Positions 40,898-52,370 of a DNA stretch of 64,000 nt are shown piece after piece (positions within the stretch are counted from its first letter, which is position 1; the number at the start of each line of letters is the position of its first letter). Source of the DNA: Enterobacteriaceae bacterium RIT693 (GTDB lineage Bacteria > Pseudomonadota > Gammaproteobacteria > Enterobacterales > Enterobacteriaceae); NCBI GenBank assembly GCA_009668225.1, contig WJYK01000004.1, positions 1 to 64,000 of the forward strand, in the 5' to 3' direction. The notes beneath the pieces are model-generated. The model was given only the letters and a program-made list of their open reading frames with translations. It made no database searches and had not been told where the DNA came from. The position numbers and the translations under genes were made by a program.

Positions 40898-42634
40898 GTG
40901 CCAGGAATCCGTATTTTATGTATTACGAGCCTATGTGTAGCGAGCACATGGGCAAACGCCGCGAACGTACGTTTGCAGGTTGAGGGGCTCAGCGGTGACC
41001 TGCAAAAGAACGTACGTGCCCAGCTTTCAACCATTGAAAGCGATGAAGTGACGCCGGACCGTCGCTTCCAGGCGCGCGTCGATGACGCTATTCGTGCTGG
41101 GCTCAAAGCGCTGGGTTACTACGAACCGACCATTAATTTCACGCTCAACCCTCCCCCGCAAAACGGGGGGCGCCAGGTTTTGCTTGCCAAAGTAGATGCC
41201 GGGCAGCCGGTGTTAATTGGCGGCACAGACGTGATTTTACGTGGAGGCGCGCGTGCCGATAAAGACTATCTGGCGCTGCTGCCCAAGCGGCCAAAAATCG
41301 GCACCGTCCTCGACCATGCGGATTACGATAACTTCAAGAAAAGCCTCTCCAGTATTGCGCTGCGTAAGGGCTACTTCGACAGCGATTTCCGTAAAAGCCA
41401 GCTGGGCGTCTCTCTCGACAGACATCAGGCTTTCTGGGATATCGATTATGACAGCGGTGAGCGCTACCGTTTTGGCGCGGTGACTTTTGAAGGCTCGCAG
41501 ATTCGCGAAGAGTACCTGCAAAATCTGGTGCCTTTTAAGCAGGGCGATTATTACCAGTCAAGCGATCTGGCCGAGCTGAACCGCCGGCTGTCGGCCACGG
41601 GCTGGTTTAACTCCGTGGTGGTGGCGCCCGAGTTTGAAAAGTCCCGCCAGACTAAAGTCCTGCCGCTGCAGGGCGTGGTGACGCCGCGAACCGAAAATAC
41701 CATTGAAACTGGGGTCGGGTATTCCACGGACGTTGGCCCGCGCGTAAAGGCGAGCTGGAAAAAGCCGTGGATGAACTCGTATGGCCACAGCCTGACGACC
41801 AGCACCAGCCTCTCCGGGCCTGAGCAAACGCTCGACTTCAGCTATAAAGTGCCGCTGTTGAAAAGCCCGCTGGAGCAATATTACCTGGTGCAGGGCGGTT
41901 TTAAGCGCACCGATCTCAACGACACCAAATCAGACTCCACCACCGTGGCGCTGTCCCGCTATTGGGATATGTCGAGCGGCTGGCAGCGCGCGGTTAACCT
42001 GCGCTGGAGCCTGGACCACTTTACCCAGGCAGACGTCACTAACACGACGATGCTGCTTTATCCTGGCGTCAGCCTGAACCGCACTCGCTCGCGCGGCGGC
42101 CTGATGCCTACATGGGGCGACTCCCAGCGCTACTCGATTGATGTCTCCAATACGACCTGGGGTTCCGACGTCGATTTTGGCGTGTTCCAGGCGCAAAACG
42201 TCTGGATCCGCTCGCTGTATGAAAAACATCGCTTTGTGGTACGCGGCAATCTCGGCTGGATTGAAACCAACAACTTTAAAAAAGTGCCGCCGGATCTGCG
42301 TTTCTTCGCCGGGGGCGACCGCAGCATTCGCGGCTACAAATACAAATCTATTTCGCCGGAGGACAGCAACGGCAAGTTAACCGGGGCCTCCAAACTGGCG
42401 ACCGGCTCGCTGGAGTATCAGTACAACGTGACCGGCAAATGGTGGGGCGCGGCGTTCGTTGACTCCGGTGAAGCGGTGAACGACATCAAACGAAGCAACT
42501 TCAAAACCGGCGCAGGCGTTGGCGTGCGCTGGCAGTCCCCGGTTGGGCCTATCAAGCTCGACTTCGCGGTACCGGTGGGTGACAAGGAAGAGCACGGTTT
42601 ACAGTTTTACATCGGTTTGGGGCCTGAACTATGA
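40898..42634 (+). CDS. tamA: Translocation and assembly module outer-membrane protein TamA
   Basis: Omp85-family outer-membrane beta barrel that works with TamB in autotransporter assembly and phospholipid transport. The protein is 578 aa: signal peptide (about 1-21), three POTRA domains (about 22-265), and a 16-strand barrel with the signature [17 protein letters not shown]. The start is GTG, with AGGAG 5 nt upstream. Its stop overlaps the tamB start (ATGA). Confidence 0.96.
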   Translation: MPGIRILCITSLCVASTWANAANVRLQVEGLSGDLQKNVRAQLSTIESDEVTPDRRFQARVDDAIRAGLKALGYYEPTINFTLNPPPQNGGRQVLLAKVDAGQPVLIGGTDVILRGGARADKDYLALLPKRPKIGTVLDHADYDNFKKSLSSIALRKGYFDSDFRKSQLGVSLDRHQAFWDIDYDSGERYRFGAVTFEGSQIREEYLQNLVPFKQGDYYQSSDLAELNRRLSATGWFNSVVVAPEFEKSRQTKVLPLQGVVTPRTENTIETGVGYSTDVGPRVKASWKKPWMNSYGHSLTTSTSLSGPEQTLDFSYKVPLLKSPLEQYYLVQGGFKRTDLNDTKSDSTTVALSRYWDMSSGWQRAVNLRWSLDHFTQADVTNTTMLLYPGVSLNRTRSRGGLMPTWGDSQRYSIDVSNTTWGSDVDFGVFQAQNVWIRSLYEKHRFVVRGNLGWIETNNFKKVPPDLRFFAGGDRSIRGYKYKSISPEDSNGKLTGASKLATGSLEYQYNVTGKWWGAAFVDSGEAVNDIKRSNFKTGAGVGVRWQSPVGPIKLDFAVPVGDKEEHGLQFYIGLGPEL

Positions 42635-45600
42635 GTCGCTGGAAGAAAATAAGCCTCGCGGTGCTGGCTGTGATTGTGCTGCTGATCGCGACAGTCGGTT
42701 TCCTGGTAGGGACTACGCCTGGCCTGCATTTGCTGTTTAAAGGCGCTAATCGCTGGGTGCCGGGGCTGAATATCGCTCAGGTTGACGGCGGGTGGCGCAA
42801 TCTGACGCTGAAAAACCTGCGCTATGAGCAGCCTGGCGTCGCGGTACGTGCGGGCGAGGTTCATCTCGCCGTTGAGCTTAACTGCCTGTGGCACAGCAGC
42901 CTGTGCGTGAATGATTTCTCGCTGAAAGATGTGGATGTCGCGGTCGACACGAAAAAAATGCCGCCGTCTGCCCCGGTGCAGGAAGAGGACAGCGGCCCGC
43001 TGAATCTCTCTACGCCGTACCCGATTACCCTGAGCCGCGTGGCGCTTAACAACGTCAATGTGAAAATTGATGACACTACCGTTTCGGTGATGGATTTCTC
43101 CAGCGGCCTGACCTGGGAGCAGCGCAACCTGACGCTGACGCCAACTAACCTTGAAGGGCTGCTGATTGCCCTGCCGAAGGCGGCGCAGGTGGCAAAAGAA
43201 GAGATTGTTGAGCCGAAGATCCAGAACCCTCAGCCGGAAGAAGCGCCGCTGGGTGAAACGCTCAAAAAGTTGTTTGAGAAGCCGCTGCTGCCGGAAATGA
43301 CCGACGTTAATTTGCCGGTGAACCTGAATATTCAGGAATTCCGCGGAGCGCGCCTGCGCCTGACCGGCGATACGGATTTGATGGTCAACTCGCTGCTGCT
43401 GAAAGTGAGCAGCATCGACGGCAACCTGAAGCTGGATGCGCTGGATGTGGACTCCTCTCAGGGGCTGGTGAACGCCACCGGCAGCGCCCAGCTGCGCGAC
43501 AACTGGCCGGTTGATTTAACGCTCAACAGCACGCTGAACATTGAGCCGCTGAAAGGCGAAAAGGTGAAGATGACGGTGGGCGGCGCGCTGCGGGATGAGC
43601 TGAAAGTGGGCGTCAATCTTTCCGGCCCGGTGGGGATGCAGCTGAATGCCCAAACCCGGCTTGCCGAAGCCGGACTGCCGCTGAATGTCGAGGTAGACAG
43701 CAAGCAGCTTTACTGGCCGCTGACCGGCGCGAAGCAATATCAGGCTGATAATCTTAAGTTACGCCTGACCGGCAAAATGACCGACTACAAGCTCGCATTC
43801 AGTACCGCCGTGAAGGGAGAACAGGTGCCGCCTGCCACCATCACGCTGGACGGCAAAGGCAACGAGCAGCAGTTTAGCCTCGATAAGCTGCGCGTGGCTG
43901 CCCTGCAGGGCAACACCGACCTGAAAGCGCTGGTGGACTGGAGCAAAGCGATCAGCTGGCGCGGCGAATTAACGCTGGCCGGGATCAATACTGCGAAACA
44001 GTTCCCGGACTGGCCGGCGAAGCTTGACGGCAATATCAAAACCCGCGGCAGCCTGTATGGTGGAAGCTGGCAGCTGGATATTCCTGAGCTGAAGCTTGCC
44101 GGTAACGTGAAGCAGAATAAGGTCAACGTTCAGGGCACGCTGCAGGGCAACAATTATATGCAGTGGAAGGTTCCGGGTCTGCATCTGGAACTGGGTCGCA
44201 ATACGGTGGACGTCAAAGGGGAGCTGGGTGAGAAAGAGCTGAACCTGGACGCCAATATTAATGCCCCGAACCTGGACAACGCCCTGCCGGGGCTTGGCGG
44301 CACGGCGAAAGGTATCGTGAAGGTTCGCGGTGACGTGAAAGCCCCGCAGCTGCTGGCTGACCTGACCGCAAACAGCCTGCGCTGGCAGGAGTTGACGATC
44401 GCCCGGGTTCTGCTTAAAGGCGATGTGAAATCGAGCGACCAAATCGCCGGTAACCTCAACCTGCGCGTAGAGCGAGTGGCTCAACCGGGCGTGAAGGTTG
44501 ACCTGGTCACCCTGGACGCAAAAGGCGATGAGAAACAACATCAGCTTCAGCTGCGCGTTCAGGGAGAGCCGGTTTCCGGGCGTCTCAACCTGAGCGGTAG
44601 CTTCGATCGCAACGAAGAACGCTGGCGTGGCAAGCTAAGCGACACGCGTTTTGATACTCCGGTGGGGCCGTGGGCGCTTAACCGTGACCTGACGCTGGAC
44701 TTCCGTAACAAAGAACAGAAAATCGCGATTGGCCCGCACTGCTGGGTGAACCCGAACGCCGAGCTTTGCGTACCGCAAACCATCGACGCCGGAGCGAAAG
44801 GTCGGGCGGTGGTTAACCTCAACCGCTTCGATCTTGCCATGCTGAAACCGGTGATGCCGGCGGATACGCAGGCCAGCGGCGTGTTTACCGGCAAGGCAGA
44901 CGTCAGCTGGGACAGCGAGGCCGGAGGCCTGCCGCAGGGCCAGGTGACGCTCAGCGGGCGCGGCGTGAAGGTGGCGCAGGTGGTGAACGGCAATACCCTG
45001 CCGGTTGCTTTCGACACGCTGAACCTCAACGCCGAACTAAAAAATAACCGCGCCCAGCTTGGCTGGCTGGTGAAGGTAGCGAATAATGGGCAGTTTGATG
45101 GCCAGGTGCAAATCACCGATCCGCAGGGGCGACGCAACCTCGGCGGCAACGTCAACGTTCGTAACTTCTCTCTGGCCATTGCCAACGCTATCTTCTCGAA
45201 GGGCGAAAAGGCCGACGGGACGCTGAACGCGAACCTACGCCTGGGAGGGAACCTTGAGCGGCCGCAGATGTTCGGGCAAATGCAGCTTAATGGCGTCGAC
45301 GTCGAAGGCAACTTTATGCCGTTCGACATGCAGCCAAGCCAGATTGCCATGAACTTCAACGGGATGAATTCAACGCTACAGGGTGTGGTACGTACAAAAC
45401 AGGGGCAGATTGTGTTAAGCGGCGATGCCGACTGGACGCAAATCGACAACTGGCGCGCGCGAGTTGCCGCGAAGGGCAGTAAAGTGCGTATTACCGTGCC
45501 GCCGATGGTACGTCTGGATGTGTCTCCGGATATCGAGTTTGTGGCGACGCCGAGCCTGTTTACCCTTAACGGGAATGTTGATGTGCCGTGGGCGCGTATC

Positions 45601-46407
45601 GTGGTGCATGACGTGCCGGAGAGTGCCGTGGGCGTATCCAGCGACGAAGTCATGCTGGATAAAGACCTTAAACCGGTTAATCCACAGTCCGCCGGGATCC
45701 CTATCAACAGCAACCTGACAATTCACGTCGGTAATAATGTGCGGCTGGATGCGTTCGGCCTGAAAGCACGCCTGACCGGCGATCTGAAAATGGTTCAGGA
45801 CAAGCAGGGCCTGGGGCTTAACGGGCAGATAAACATTCCACAAGGGCGCTTCCACGCGTACGGCCAGGATCTTATCGTCCGCAAAGGTGAGCTGCTGTTC
45901 TCTGGTCCACCGGATAACCCATACCTGAATATTGAAGCTATTCGTAACCCTGACTCTACCGAAAACAGCGTGACGGCGGGCGTTCGTGTGACGGGGCCTG
46001 CAGATGAGCCAAAAGCTGAAATATTCTCTGACCCGGCGATGTCGCAGCAGGAAGCCTTGTCCTACCTGCTTCGTGGCCAGGGTTTAGATACCTCCGGCAA
46101 CGATGGCGACGCGATGACGTCAATGCTTGTGGGTCTGGGGGTTGCACAAAGTGGTCAGGTTGTGGGTAAAATCGGCGAGACGTTTGGCGTAAGCAATCTG
46201 GCGCTCGACACCGCAGGAGTGGGGGATTCCTCTCAGGTGGTGGTTAGCGGCTATGTACTGCCGGGTCTACAGGTTAAATATGGCGTAGGTATTTTTGACT
46301 CTCTGGCGACGTTAACTCTGCGTTATCGTCTGATGCCTAAGCTATATCTGGAAGCGGTGTCTGGCGTAGATCAGGCACTAGATCTGCTCTATCAGTTTGA
46401 GTTTTAG
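42631..46407 (+). CDS. tamB: Translocation and assembly module inner-membrane protein TamB
   Basis: AsmA-like bridge protein of 1258 aa, anchored in the inner membrane by one N-terminal helix (about 7-29) and spanning the periplasm as a beta-taco tube that conducts lipids and contacts TamA. The C-terminal DUF490 domain (about 900-1258) ends in the beta-strand-rich DLLYQFEF. The length equals the E. coli protein (1259). It overlaps tamA by 4 nt and is followed 2 nt later by ytfP. Confidence 0.96.
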   Translation: MSRWKKISLAVLAVIVLLIATVGFLVGTTPGLHLLFKGANRWVPGLNIAQVDGGWRNLTLKNLRYEQPGVAVRAGEVHLAVELNCLWHSSLCVNDFSLKDVDVAVDTKKMPPSAPVQEEDSGPLNLSTPYPITLSRVALNNVNVKIDDTTVSVMDFSSGLTWEQRNLTLTPTNLEGLLIALPKAAQVAKEEIVEPKIQNPQPEEAPLGETLKKLFEKPLLPEMTDVNLPVNLNIQEFRGARLRLTGDTDLMVNSLLLKVSSIDGNLKLDALDVDSSQGLVNATGSAQLRDNWPVDLTLNSTLNIEPLKGEKVKMTVGGALRDELKVGVNLSGPVGMQLNAQTRLAEAGLPLNVEVDSKQLYWPLTGAKQYQADNLKLRLTGKMTDYKLAFSTAVKGEQVPPATITLDGKGNEQQFSLDKLRVAALQGNTDLKALVDWSKAISWRGELTLAGINTAKQFPDWPAKLDGNIKTRGSLYGGSWQLDIPELKLAGNVKQNKVNVQGTLQGNNYMQWKVPGLHLELGRNTVDVKGELGEKELNLDANINAPNLDNALPGLGGTAKGIVKVRGDVKAPQLLADLTANSLRWQELTIARVLLKGDVKSSDQIAGNLNLRVERVAQPGVKVDLVTLDAKGDEKQHQLQLRVQGEPVSGRLNLSGSFDRNEERWRGKLSDTRFDTPVGPWALNRDLTLDFRNKEQKIAIGPHCWVNPNAELCVPQTIDAGAKGRAVVNLNRFDLAMLKPVMPADTQASGVFTGKADVSWDSEAGGLPQGQVTLSGRGVKVAQVVNGNTLPVAFDTLNLNAELKNNRAQLGWLVKVANNGQFDGQVQITDPQGRRNLGGNVNVRNFSLAIANAIFSKGEKADGTLNANLRLGGNLERPQMFGQMQLNGVDVEGNFMPFDMQPSQIAMNFNGMNSTLQGVVRTKQGQIVLSGDADWTQIDNWRARVAAKGSKVRITVPPMVRLDVSPDIEFVATPSLFTLNGNVDVPWARIVVHDVPESAVGVSSDEVMLDKDLKPVNPQSAGIPINSNLTIHVGNNVRLDAFGLKARLTGDLKMVQDKQGLGLNGQINIPQGRFHAYGQDLIVRKGELLFSGPPDNPYLNIEAIRNPDSTENSVTAGVRVTGPADEPKAEIFSDPAMSQQEALSYLLRGQGLDTSGNDGDAMTSMLVGLGVAQSGQVVGKIGETFGVSNLALDTAGVGDSSQVVVSGYVLPGLQVKYGVGIFDSLATLTLRYRLMPKLYLEAVSGVDQALDLLYQFEF

Positions 46408-46409
46408 CA

Positions 46410-46754
46410 ATGCGAATATTTGTTTACGGCAGTTTACGACGCAAACAAGGCAACAGCCACTGGATGACCAACGCCCAGTGGCTGGGTGACCACACGCAGG
46501 AAAACTACGTGTTGTATAGCCTTGGGCATTATCCAGGCGCCGTGCCGGGTGATGGTGTGGTGTTGGGTGAAGTTTACCGAATAGACGCCTCCACGCTTTC
46601 CGAGCTTGATGCGCTGCGCACCAAAGGGGGGGAGTACAGCCGTCAGCTGATTCAGACACCTTACGGCGGCGCGTGGATGTACGTTTACCAGCGTCCGGTG
46701 GAGGGGTTAACCCGTATCGATAACGGTAACTGGCTGGATCGAGAAAAGTATTAA
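46410..46754 (+). CDS. ytfP: Gamma-glutamylcyclotransferase-fold protein YtfP
   Basis: A 114-aa protein with the AIG2/GGCT fold: YGSLRRKQGNSHW at the start and the conserved GEVYRID and KGGEYSRQ segments, the latter with the expected acidic residue. Enzymatic activity is unproven. It is the last gene of the tamA-tamB-ytfP operon, with a strong terminator 12 nt on. Confidence 0.93.
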   Translation: MRIFVYGSLRRKQGNSHWMTNAQWLGDHTQENYVLYSLGHYPGAVPGDGVVLGEVYRIDASTLSELDALRTKGGEYSRQLIQTPYGGAWMYVYQRPVEGLTRIDNGNWLDREKY

Positions 46755-46766
46755 GCACATCCTAAG

Positions 46767-46795
46767 CGGCCACGCCAACACGTGGCCGTTTTTTT
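46767..46795 (+). terminator. Intrinsic terminator after ytfP
   Basis: Stem CGGCCACG/CGTGGCCG with loop CCAACA followed by seven T. Confidence 0.92.
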
Positions 46796-46830
46796 GCCTG
46801 CCAGCTAGTTGGTGAGCGAGAAGAAGAAAC

Positions 46831-46859
46831 AAAAACACCGCCCTCAGGCGGTGTTTTTT
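46831..46859. terminator. Intrinsic terminator after ppa
   Basis: Stem AACACCGCC/GGCGGTGTT with loop CTCA and T runs on both strands; on the minus strand it closes ppa. Confidence 0.85.
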
Positions 46860-46872
46860 CTTCCGGGCTAAC

Positions 46873-47400
46873 TTACTTCTTAGCGCGTTCGAAAGAGGCG
46901 ATGATTTCAGCTTTAGCGGCTTCGGCGTTGTCCCAACCGTCAACTTTCACCCATTTGCCTTTCTCGAGATCTTTGTAGTGCTCGAAGAAGTGAGTGATCT
47001 GCGCTTTCAGCAGTTCTGGCAGGTCGTTTACGTCTTTGATGTGATCGTACTCTTTGCTCAGTTTGGTATGCGGCACGGCAACCAGCTTCGCGTCTTCGCC
47101 AGACTCATCGGTCATTTTCAGCACGCCAACTGGGCGGCAACGGATAACGCTACCTGGCTCCAGTGGGTATGGCGTTGGGACCAGCACGTCAACCGGATCA
47201 CCGTCCAGAGACAGGGTGTGGTTGATGTAGCCGTAGTTGCATGGATAGAACATCGCGGTAGACATGAAACGGTCAACAAACAGCGCGCCGCTCTCTTTGT
47301 CTACTTCGTATTTGATTGGGTCAGCGTTAGCAGGGATTTCGATAACAACGTAGATATCTTCCGGCAGATCTTTACCCGCTGGGACGTTGAGTAAGCTCAT
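46873..47400 (-). CDS. ppa: Inorganic pyrophosphatase Ppa
   Basis: Family I pyrophosphatase that drives biosynthesis by hydrolysing PPi. The protein is 175 aa, with the metal-binding DGDPVDVLV signature and the start [23 protein letters not shown] as in E. coli. A longer in-frame extension upstream lies outside the family, and the promoter at 47440 excludes it. Confidence 0.98.
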   Translation of the reverse strand: MSLLNVPAGKDLPEDIYVVIEIPANADPIKYEVDKESGALFVDRFMSTAMFYPCNYGYINHTLSLDGDPVDVLVPTPYPLEPGSVIRCRPVGVLKMTDESGEDAKLVAVPHTKLSKEYDHIKDVNDLPELLKAQITHFFEHYKDLEKGKWVKVDGWDNAEAAKAEIIASFERAKK

Positions 47401-47439
47401 GTCTGTTTCCTTTAACCTGGTGTATTTCAAGTGCCCGAT

Positions 47440-47467
47440 ATTATAGCCAACTGCGGTTAAATGTCTT
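47440..47467 (-). promoter_or_regulatory. Sigma-70 promoter of ppa
   Basis: Read on the minus strand: AAGACA, 16 nt, TATAAT (perfect -10 at 47440-47445), about 40 nt before the ppa start. Confidence 0.65.
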
Positions 47468-47607
47468 TTGCTGTTTTTTGACCACGGCCCTTCTCGCCGC
47501 CAAACCCGCCGCTTTAGGCTGCAGAAGCCTTGAGTCACGGCATTGTCATGATTGAGGTAAACATCAGCGCAACAAGCACTTAACGAGTATAAATAACGCA
47601 AATTGAT

Positions 47608-47634
47608 TAAACATTTTCCGAAAATTGCCGATAA
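47608..47634 (+). promoter_or_regulatory. Sigma-28 (FliA) promoter of the second chemoreceptor
   Basis: TAAA, exactly 15 nt, then GCCGATAA: a perfect match to the flagellar consensus, 48 nt before the start at 47682. Confidence 0.92.
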
Positions 47635-47681
47635 CCCGCTCACTACTTTATTCATGAGCCATCGTTAACCGGGAATGTAGC

Positions 47682-49235
47682 ATGTTGAGAAATTTGTCGA
47701 TTCGTACGGGGCTGCTGACGCTGTTAGCGGTTATGACGTTCTTGCTGTTGGTTGTAAGCGGCATCGGCATTTATGCCCTGCAGCAAAGTTCCTCCTCTCT
47801 TGAGCGCATTAACCGCCTGCAGGGAGAGCAAATGGTACGCCTTAGCGATGGTTATATTCTGCTGCTTCGTGCCCGCAATGAGGCAAGCCAGGCGGTGCGC
47901 CAGATGGAAATCGGCATGCTGGACGACGCGACAAAAGCCACGAAAAACATTGCCGGTGAAGTTGGCCTGGCGCAGAAAAACCTGAAGTCCGTTATCGACA
48001 GCGGCGTTGACGACGACCAGGGCAACGCCCTGCTTACCAGCCTGGCGCAAAGCTTTGGCACCTATCAGGTACAGGGGATTACCCCGATGCTGGCCGCGTT
48101 GCAAAAACAAAGCCCGGACGATTATTACGATCTGCTGGAAAAAAGCCTGATCCCGCTGGGACTGAAATTTGATAACGATGTTCAGGCGTTCCAGCGCTGG
48201 GGTGAAACGCGTGGTAACAGCGAAGTTGCAGCCGTACAGCTGCACAAAAAAATCGTTCTGGGCTTTATTATTCTCGCCGCGCTGCTGACCGCCGCCATTA
48301 TTGTGCTGGTCTGGCTGGCGCTGCGCCACCTGCTGCTGAAGCCGCTGGATGAGGCTATTCATCAGCTGGAGTTTGTGGCGGAAGGGGATTTAACCCAGCC
48401 GCTGCCGCAAACGGGCAATAACGAATTTGGCCGTCTTGCCGGCGCGATTGTGGCGATGCGAACGTCCCTGGTAGACTCGGTAAGCCGCGTGCGTGATGCC
48501 TCTTCCCAAATTGATACCGGCAGCCGCGAGCTGGCGGCAGGTAACCTCAATCTCTCCCAGCGAACGGAATCAACGGCCACTTCGCTTGAAGAAACGGCGG
48601 CCAGCATGGAGCAAATTACCGCTACAGTGAAACAAAACGCCGATAACGCCGAGCAGGCGCACAAGCTGGCGAAAGTGGTCTCCGATACCGCCGACCGTGG
48701 CAGCGAAATGGTTTGCTACGTGATTGAAAAAATGCGCGACATCTCAGGTAGCGCAGGCCGTATTGCCGACATTCTGAGCGTTATCGACGGCATCGCTTTC
48801 CAGACCAATATTCTGGCGCTTAACGCCTCGGTTGAAGCCGCCCGCGCGGGCGAGCAAGGCCGTGGTTTTGCCGTGGTGGCCGGTGAAGTGCGTACTCTGG
48901 CAAGCCGCAGCGCCGAGGCAGCAAAAGAGATCCGCACATTGATTTCCGATTCGCAAACTCACGTGGGTGAGGGCAGCGAGCTGGCGCAGCAGGCCGGGGA
49001 AACTATGGACGAAATCGCCGAAGAAATTATGCGTATGACCAAACTGGTTCGCGAAATCGCCAACGCGTCTAACGAACAGAGCCACGGTATTGAGCAGGTG
49101 AATATTGCGGTAAGCCAGATGGATGAGGCGGCGCAGCAGAACGCGGCATTGGTTGAGCAGTCCACCGCCGCCACGCATTCGCTGGAAGAGCAGTCGCAGC
49201 AGCTGGTGGCCGCGATGGCGTCATTCCGTTATTAA
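47682..49235 (+). CDS. Methyl-accepting chemotaxis protein without docking pentapeptide
   Basis: Chemoreceptor of 517 aa: TM1 (about 10-32), a helical periplasmic domain with no ligand motif I recognise, TM2 (about 192-212), HAMP (about 213-266) and a signalling domain with the conserved tip [21 protein letters not shown]. It ends at SFRY and lacks the NWETF pentapeptide, so it would rely on partner receptors for efficient adaptation. It occupies the place where E. coli has the galactofuranose transporter ytfQRT-yjfF. The ribosome site is weak (GGGAATGTAG). Confidence 0.92.
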   Translation: MLRNLSIRTGLLTLLAVMTFLLLVVSGIGIYALQQSSSSLERINRLQGEQMVRLSDGYILLLRARNEASQAVRQMEIGMLDDATKATKNIAGEVGLAQKNLKSVIDSGVDDDQGNALLTSLAQSFGTYQVQGITPMLAALQKQSPDDYYDLLEKSLIPLGLKFDNDVQAFQRWGETRGNSEVAAVQLHKKIVLGFIILAALLTAAIIVLVWLALRHLLLKPLDEAIHQLEFVAEGDLTQPLPQTGNNEFGRLAGAIVAMRTSLVDSVSRVRDASSQIDTGSRELAAGNLNLSQRTESTATSLEETAASMEQITATVKQNADNAEQAHKLAKVVSDTADRGSEMVCYVIEKMRDISGSAGRIADILSVIDGIAFQTNILALNASVEAARAGEQGRGFAVVAGEVRTLASRSAEAAKEIRTLISDSQTHVGEGSELAQQAGETMDEIAEEIMRMTKLVREIANASNEQSHGIEQVNIAVSQMDEAAQQNAALVEQSTAATHSLEEQSQQLVAAMASFRY

Positions 49236-49242
49236 TCGAGTA

Positions 49243-49268
49243 ATGCCTCTTCCCTGGGGAAGAGGCAT
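49243..49268. terminator. Hairpin between convergent receptor and fbp
   Basis: Stem ATGCCTCTTCCC/GGGAAGAGGCAT without a T run; the only 3-prime structure in the 48-nt gap. Confidence 0.55.
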
Positions 49269-49283
49269 ATTGTGCAGGATAAA

Positions 49284-50282
49284 TCAGGCGTCCGGGTATT
49301 CGCGAATAAAGCGCTCTACGTCCTCGACCATATGCTGAGTGCCGACGAAGAACGGGCGGCGCTGGTGCAGCGTGGTTGGGATGATATCCAGAATTCTCTC
49401 TTTACCGTCGCTGGCTTTACCGCCGGCCTGTTCCGCAAGGAATGCCATCGGGTTACCTTCATACAGCAAACGCAGCTTGCCTTCCGGGTGGCTTGCGGTG
49501 CTTGGGTAAAGATAAATCCCGCCTTTCAGCAGATTGCGGTGGAAGTCGGCAACCAGTGAGCCAATATAGCGCGAAGTATACGGGCGCTTGCTGGCGGCAT
49601 CTTCTTCCTGGCAGAACTTGATGTACTTCTTCACGCCGTTTGGAAATTTAATGTAATTGCCTTCGTTGATGGAGTAGGTATTGCCTCTCTCCGGGAAGCG
49701 CATGCGCTCCTGGCTCAGGCAAAATACGCCAAGTGAAGGATCGTAGGTGAAGGCGTGAACGCCGCAGCCGGTAGTGTAAACCAGCATGGTCGACGAGCCA
49801 TAAACCACGTAGCCCGCGGCAACCTGCTTATTGCCCGGCTGAAGGAAGTCTTCCTCAGTAACCGGCGTGCCGACCGGCGTAATGCGGCGGTAGATAGAGA
49901 AGATGGTGCCAACGGAGACGTTAACATCAATGTTAGAAGAGCCGTCAAGGGGGTCCATCAGCACAACGTATTTGGCTTGCTCGGCGCCTTCGAAGACCAC
50001 GATCTCGTCTTCTTCCTCGGAGGCGATACCCGCAACTATGCCGCGTGCTTTAAGCGCTGCCTTCAGTTTTTCATTCGCAAACAGGTCGAGTTTTTGCTGC
50101 TCCTCACCTTGCACGTTTTCAGCACCGCTCGCCCCCAGGATATCGACCAGTCCGGCCTTATTGATATCGCGATGGATGATTTTGGCGCCCAGCTTTATTG
50201 CCGACAGTAAAGCCGTGAGCTCACCAGTAGCATGGGAAAACTCATGCTGTTTCTCGACAATAAATTCACCTAACGTTTTCAT
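49284..50282 (-). CDS. fbp: Fructose-1,6-bisphosphatase class I
   Basis: Gluconeogenic enzyme hydrolysing fructose 1,6-bisphosphate; Mg-dependent and inhibited by AMP. The protein is 332 aa, identical to E. coli in length, with the metal-site motifs EEEDE and [13 protein letters not shown] and the substrate loop [11 protein letters not shown]. Convergent with the chemoreceptor and divergent from mpl. Confidence 0.98.
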   Translation of the reverse strand: MKTLGEFIVEKQHEFSHATGELTALLSAIKLGAKIIHRDINKAGLVDILGASGAENVQGEEQQKLDLFANEKLKAALKARGIVAGIASEEEDEIVVFEGAEQAKYVVLMDPLDGSSNIDVNVSVGTIFSIYRRITPVGTPVTEEDFLQPGNKQVAAGYVVYGSSTMLVYTTGCGVHAFTYDPSLGVFCLSQERMRFPERGNTYSINEGNYIKFPNGVKKYIKFCQEEDAASKRPYTSRYIGSLVADFHRNLLKGGIYLYPSTASHPEGKLRLLYEGNPMAFLAEQAGGKASDGKERILDIIPTTLHQRRPFFVGTQHMVEDVERFIREYPDA

Positions 50283-50457
50283 AACACTTTCCCTGCATCA
50301 TTATGTTGGATAAAGCGATCGCAACAATCTTAACAAACTTTCAAAAAGTCGCGCACAGGTGAATCGCGCCAGCACGTTAAGGAATATCCTGAAATGCGTT
50401 TCGCCCGCGGCAGGCATGCGGTTAGAATGTGCGCCAAACCAAGAAAGGAAAATTCCT

Positions 50458-51843
50458 ATGCGCATTCATATTCTAGGGATCTGTGGCACCTTTATGGGCG
50501 GCCTGGCGATGCTGGCTCGCTCTTTAGGGCATGAAGTGACCGGCTCCGACGCCAACGTTTACCCACCGATGAGCACGCTGCTTGAAGAGCAGGGTATCTC
50601 GCTAATTGAAGGTTATGACGCCAGTCAGCTGGCTTCGCACCCGGATCTGGTGATTATCGGCAACGCGATGACGCGCGGTAACCCGTGTGTTGAGGCCGTT
50701 CTGGAGCAGGGCATTCCGTATATGTCCGGCCCGCAGTGGCTGCATGATTTTGTCCTGCGTGACCGCTGGGTGATTGCGGTTGCGGGTACTCACGGTAAGA
50801 CGACAACCGCCGGTATGGCGACCTGGATTCTGGAAGCGTGTGGCTATAATCCAGGCTTTGTTATCGGTGGTGTACCGGGGAACTTTGACGTTTCCGCTCG
50901 CCTGGGCGACGGCCCGTTCTTCGTGATCGAAGCTGATGAATATGATTGTGCGTTCTTCGACAAGCGCTCTAAGTTTGTCCATTACTGCCCAAGAACGCTG
51001 ATCCTCAATAACCTTGAGTTCGATCACGCGGATATCTTTGACGATCTGAAAGCCATCCAGAAGCAGTTCCACCACCTGGTGCGCATTGTGCCGGGCCAGG
51101 GCAAAATTATCTGGCCGGAAAGCGATGTCAATCTGAAGCAAACCCTTGCGATGGGCTGCTGGAGCGAGCAGGAGCTGGTGGGCGATCAGGGCCACTGGCA
51201 GGCGAAAAAGCTGACGACCGATGCTTCCCAGTGGGAGGTTTACCTGGACGGCGAGTGCGTTGGTACCGTCAACTGGCAGCTGGTTGGCGAACACAATATG
51301 CATAACGGACTGATGGCGATTGCCGCAGCCCGCCATGTTGGCGTAACCCCGGCCGATGCCGCTCAGGCGTTGGATGGTTTTGTTAACGCACGCCGCCGCC
51401 TTGAACTGCGCGGCGAAGCGCATGGCGTCACGGTTTACGACGATTTTGCTCACCACCCAACGGCTATTCTGGCGACGCTGGCAGCCCTGCGTGGGAAAGT
51501 GGGCGGCACTGCTCGCATTCTGGCGGTTCTGGAGCCTCGTTCAAACACCATGAAAATGGGCGTTTGCAAAGATGACCTGGCTCCGTCATTAGGGCGTGCA
51601 GATGAAGTCTTCCTGCTCCAGCCGCAGCATATTCCGTGGCAGGTCGCGGAGGTTGCTGAGGCCTGCGTACAGCCAGCACACTGGAGCGCAGATGTGGACA
51701 CGCTGGCGGAAATGGTGGTGAAAACGGCACAGCCGGGCGACCACATTCTGGTCATGAGCAACGGCGGTTTCGGCGGTATTCACCAGAAACTGCTGGATGG
51801 CCTGGCGAAGAAAGCGGAACAGCAGAACGAACAGGCTTTTTAA
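50458..51843 (+). CDS. mpl: UDP-MurNAc:L-Ala-gamma-D-Glu-meso-DAP ligase Mpl
   Basis: Peptidoglycan recycling ligase that adds recovered murein tripeptide to UDP-MurNAc. The protein is 461 aa, with the Mur-ligase ATP motif AGTHGKTTTAGM near 110-121, the EADEYDCAFFDKR segment, and the C-terminal NGGFGGIHQKLL. I chose the ATG at 50458 with AAAGGA upstream; an earlier in-frame start adds 33 residues not in the family. In E. coli yjgA follows; here yhaH does. Confidence 0.96.
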   Translation: MRIHILGICGTFMGGLAMLARSLGHEVTGSDANVYPPMSTLLEEQGISLIEGYDASQLASHPDLVIIGNAMTRGNPCVEAVLEQGIPYMSGPQWLHDFVLRDRWVIAVAGTHGKTTTAGMATWILEACGYNPGFVIGGVPGNFDVSARLGDGPFFVIEADEYDCAFFDKRSKFVHYCPRTLILNNLEFDHADIFDDLKAIQKQFHHLVRIVPGQGKIIWPESDVNLKQTLAMGCWSEQELVGDQGHWQAKKLTTDASQWEVYLDGECVGTVNWQLVGEHNMHNGLMAIAAARHVGVTPADAAQALDGFVNARRRLELRGEAHGVTVYDDFAHHPTAILATLAALRGKVGGTARILAVLEPRSNTMKMGVCKDDLAPSLGRADEVFLLQPQHIPWQVAEVAEACVQPAHWSADVDTLAEMVVKTAQPGDHILVMSNGGFGGIHQKLLDGLAKKAEQQNEQAF

Positions 51844-51860
51844 GCGAGTCTGCCTGATAC

Positions 51861-51893
51861 AAAAAGGGCGTACCTTGAGGTACGCCCTTTTTC
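51861..51893. terminator. Bidirectional terminator at the mpl-yhaH junction
   Basis: Stem AAAAGGGCGTACC/GGTACGCCCTTTT with loop TTGA and T or A runs on each side. It fills nearly the whole 51-nt gap at the E. coli synteny breakpoint. Confidence 0.88.
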
Positions 51894-51894
51894 T

Positions 51895-52266
51895 TTAGTA
51901 GAGCTCCGGGGCCTTTGGGTTTGGCCCGAAACGGTTAGTTGCCGGCGTGCCGTCCTGGCAGTTGAATGCCAGGATGATCAACCAGCCGACAATCGGAATT
52001 AACAGCAACAGCAGCCACCAGGCAGAGCGATCGGTGTCGTGCAGGCGACGGAACTGTACTGCCCAAAGCGGCAGGAAAACCAGGACGCTGTAAATCGTGG
52101 TGAGCGCCCCTTCGTCTTTATAAATGTGCAGCCCAAGCATTTTATCCAGCACGCTAAGTACCGCTGCTAAAACAAAGTTCACCAGATGAAACATCCAGTA
52201 CTCTTTGCGGCGCGCACGTCCGCCAAAGCCAATGTAATTTGTTAATACTTTGAAATACCAATCCAT
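51895..52266 (-). CDS. yhaH: DUF805 inner-membrane protein YhaH
   Basis: A 123-aa protein with three to four membrane helices and the DUF805 motifs GFGGRARRKEYWMF, VQFRRLHDTDRSAWW and NRFGPNP. Closest to E. coli YhaH, which also follows yqjG. Function unknown. Confidence 0.92.
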   Translation of the reverse strand: MDWYFKVLTNYIGFGGRARRKEYWMFHLVNFVLAAVLSVLDKMLGLHIYKDEGALTTIYSVLVFLPLWAVQFRRLHDTDRSAWWLLLLLIPIVGWLIILAFNCQDGTPATNRFGPNPKAPELY

Positions 52267-52370
52267 TTAAGGCCTGCCTTTATTATCCGACAATCACCTG
52301 AACGGTAAGCGATCGATTCAAGAATAGTCGTGAATGCATTGGCCGTAAATCGTTGTTGTGCTGAATATTC

